The notes under the pieces: model-generated
Databases searched by the model: none
The model's input: the letters and a program-made list of their open reading frames with translations, nothing else
Told to the model about the DNA's origin: nothing
Shown here: piece after piece, positions 4,828 to 5,420 of the stretch
How the letters are laid out: each line of letters starts with the position of its first letter
Position numbering within the stretch: the stretch's first letter is position 1
Source: Candidatus Atribacteria bacterium
Lineage (GTDB): Bacteria > Atribacterota > Phoenicimicrobiia > Phoenicimicrobiales > Stramentimicrobiaceae
Reading direction: 5' to 3'
Assembly (NCBI GenBank): GCA_016934875.1
Contig: JAFGSC010000179.1
Location: forward strand, 1 to 5,420
DNA length: 5,420 nt
Translations under genes and position numbers: made by a program

Positions 4828-5420
4828 ATGTTAAAAAAGTATTCTTTAAATAAACAAGGATTACAGAAAATTATCTTGGTTATCATGAGTGTGTTGATCA
4901 TTACTTTCTTTGCCCTTTTAGAAGGATTTCCAGTGGTTGCCGAAGAACAGTCAGCGATAAAATCACTCAGCGATGATATTGCCAAAATTGCCGAAAATGT
5001 TGGGCCTGCAGTAGTGAATATTGATATCGTTCGTTACGTTGAAACAACCCCTTTCAGCGGTTTAAGGGATCCAATTTTTGAATGGTTTTTTGATCAGAAT
5101 GAAGAATATAGAAGAAGGATTCCCCAAAAAGGTGCTGGATCAGGTTTCATTGTTGACAAAGAAGGGTATATTCTAACGAATGAACATGTTGTCCATAAGG
5201 CCGAAGAAATTAAAGTTACCCTGTCAGATGGGCGAGAGTTTACCGGGGATGTGATTGGTTCGGATATTACTACGGATATGGCAATTGTAAAAATCGACGC
5301 AAATGACTTACCCATGGTGCAACTAGGTGATTCTAATCTACTTAGGGTCGGAGAAATTGTAATTGCTATCGGGAATCCTTATGGCTTAGAAAAAACTGTT
5401 ACTATGGGAGTTGTCAGTGC
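4828..5420 (+). CDS. htrA: HtrA/DegP-family serine protease, N-terminal part
   Basis: This is an extracytoplasmic, trypsin-like protease that degrades or refolds damaged envelope proteins. The 197 codons seen start with a basic end (MLKKYSLNKQ), a hydrophobic segment (about 15-31) and FPVVA-EEQ, either a signal peptide cut after Ala38 or a membrane anchor. The family N-terminal region IAENVGPAVVNI is followed by a charged loop rich in Phe and Arg (about 82-99). The protease core shows GSGFIVDKEGYILTNEHVV with catalytic His120 and TTDMAIVKI with catalytic Asp150, then LGDSNLLRVGEIVIAIGNPYG. The catalytic serine (GNSGG) and any PDZ domain lie beyond the window. AAGGAGG (4817-4823) is 4 bases from the ATG, slightly close but strong. 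No in-frame break is seen. Expression probably comes from the sigma-54 promoter at 4649, unlike the two-component (CssRS) or sigma-E control known for homologues. Confidence 0.93.
   Translation, partial: MLKKYSLNKQGLQKIILVIMSVLIITFFALLEGFPVVAEEQSAIKSLSDDIAKIAENVGPAVVNIDIVRYVETTPFSGLRDPIFEWFFDQNEEYRRRIPQKGAGSGFIVDKEGYILTNEHVVHKAEEIKVTLSDGREFTGDVIGSDITTDMAIVKIDANDLPMVQLGDSNLLRVGEIVIAIGNPYGLEKTVTMGVVS

Overview
The window is AT-rich, and its genes have strong AAGGAGG-type ribosome binding sites and mostly ATG starts. With the sigma-A and sigma-54 promoter forms seen, this suggests a low-GC, Gram-positive-lineage (Firmicutes/Clostridia or Halanaerobiia-like), probably anaerobic bacterium. The phylum is inferred from style and gene content; no marker gene is present. 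I saw no rRNA, tRNA, CRISPR array or intact insertion sequence.

Layout. Bases 1-74 (minus strand) are the first codons of a sodium:neurotransmitter-symporter (NSS) family transporter that runs off the left edge. Behind it, about 75-375, lies what looks like a long minus-strand 5' leader, with a promoter candidate, a possible long-range RNA stem and a 33-codon open frame. From about 375 to 752 is non-coding DNA with a 54-base imperfect inverted repeat. On the plus strand then follow an acylphosphatase; a CcdA-type membrane thiol-disulfide carrier; a secreted thioredoxin-fold protein (CGWC) with its own consensus sigma-A promoter and a strong terminator behind it; a PP-loop ATP-pyrophosphatase of unassigned substrate; a DUF2148 iron-sulfur protein; a 445-base regulatory gap; and the first 197 codons of an HtrA/DegP-type serine protease that runs off the right edge.

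How the genes fit together. CcdA and the thioredoxin-like protein form a compact pathway carrying reducing equivalents from the cytoplasm to disulfides outside the membrane. The PP-loop protein and the DUF2148 protein are probably co-transcribed. Both carry cysteine patterns suited to [4Fe-4S] clusters, so a joint role in sulfur transfer or cofactor/RNA thiolation is possible but unproven. The protease looks like an envelope quality-control enzyme, which fits next to thiol-redox genes. Its upstream gap contains a near-perfect -24/-12 sigma-54 promoter, putative upstream activator half-sites and a six-codon leader frame (MSNNWW) with a good ribosome binding site. These suggest an unusual activator-dependent and perhaps translation-coupled control of htrA.

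The most notable items are the sigma-54/leader-peptide arrangement before htrA, the cysteine-bearing PP-loop protein paired with DUF2148, and the possibly structured leader of the NSS transporter.
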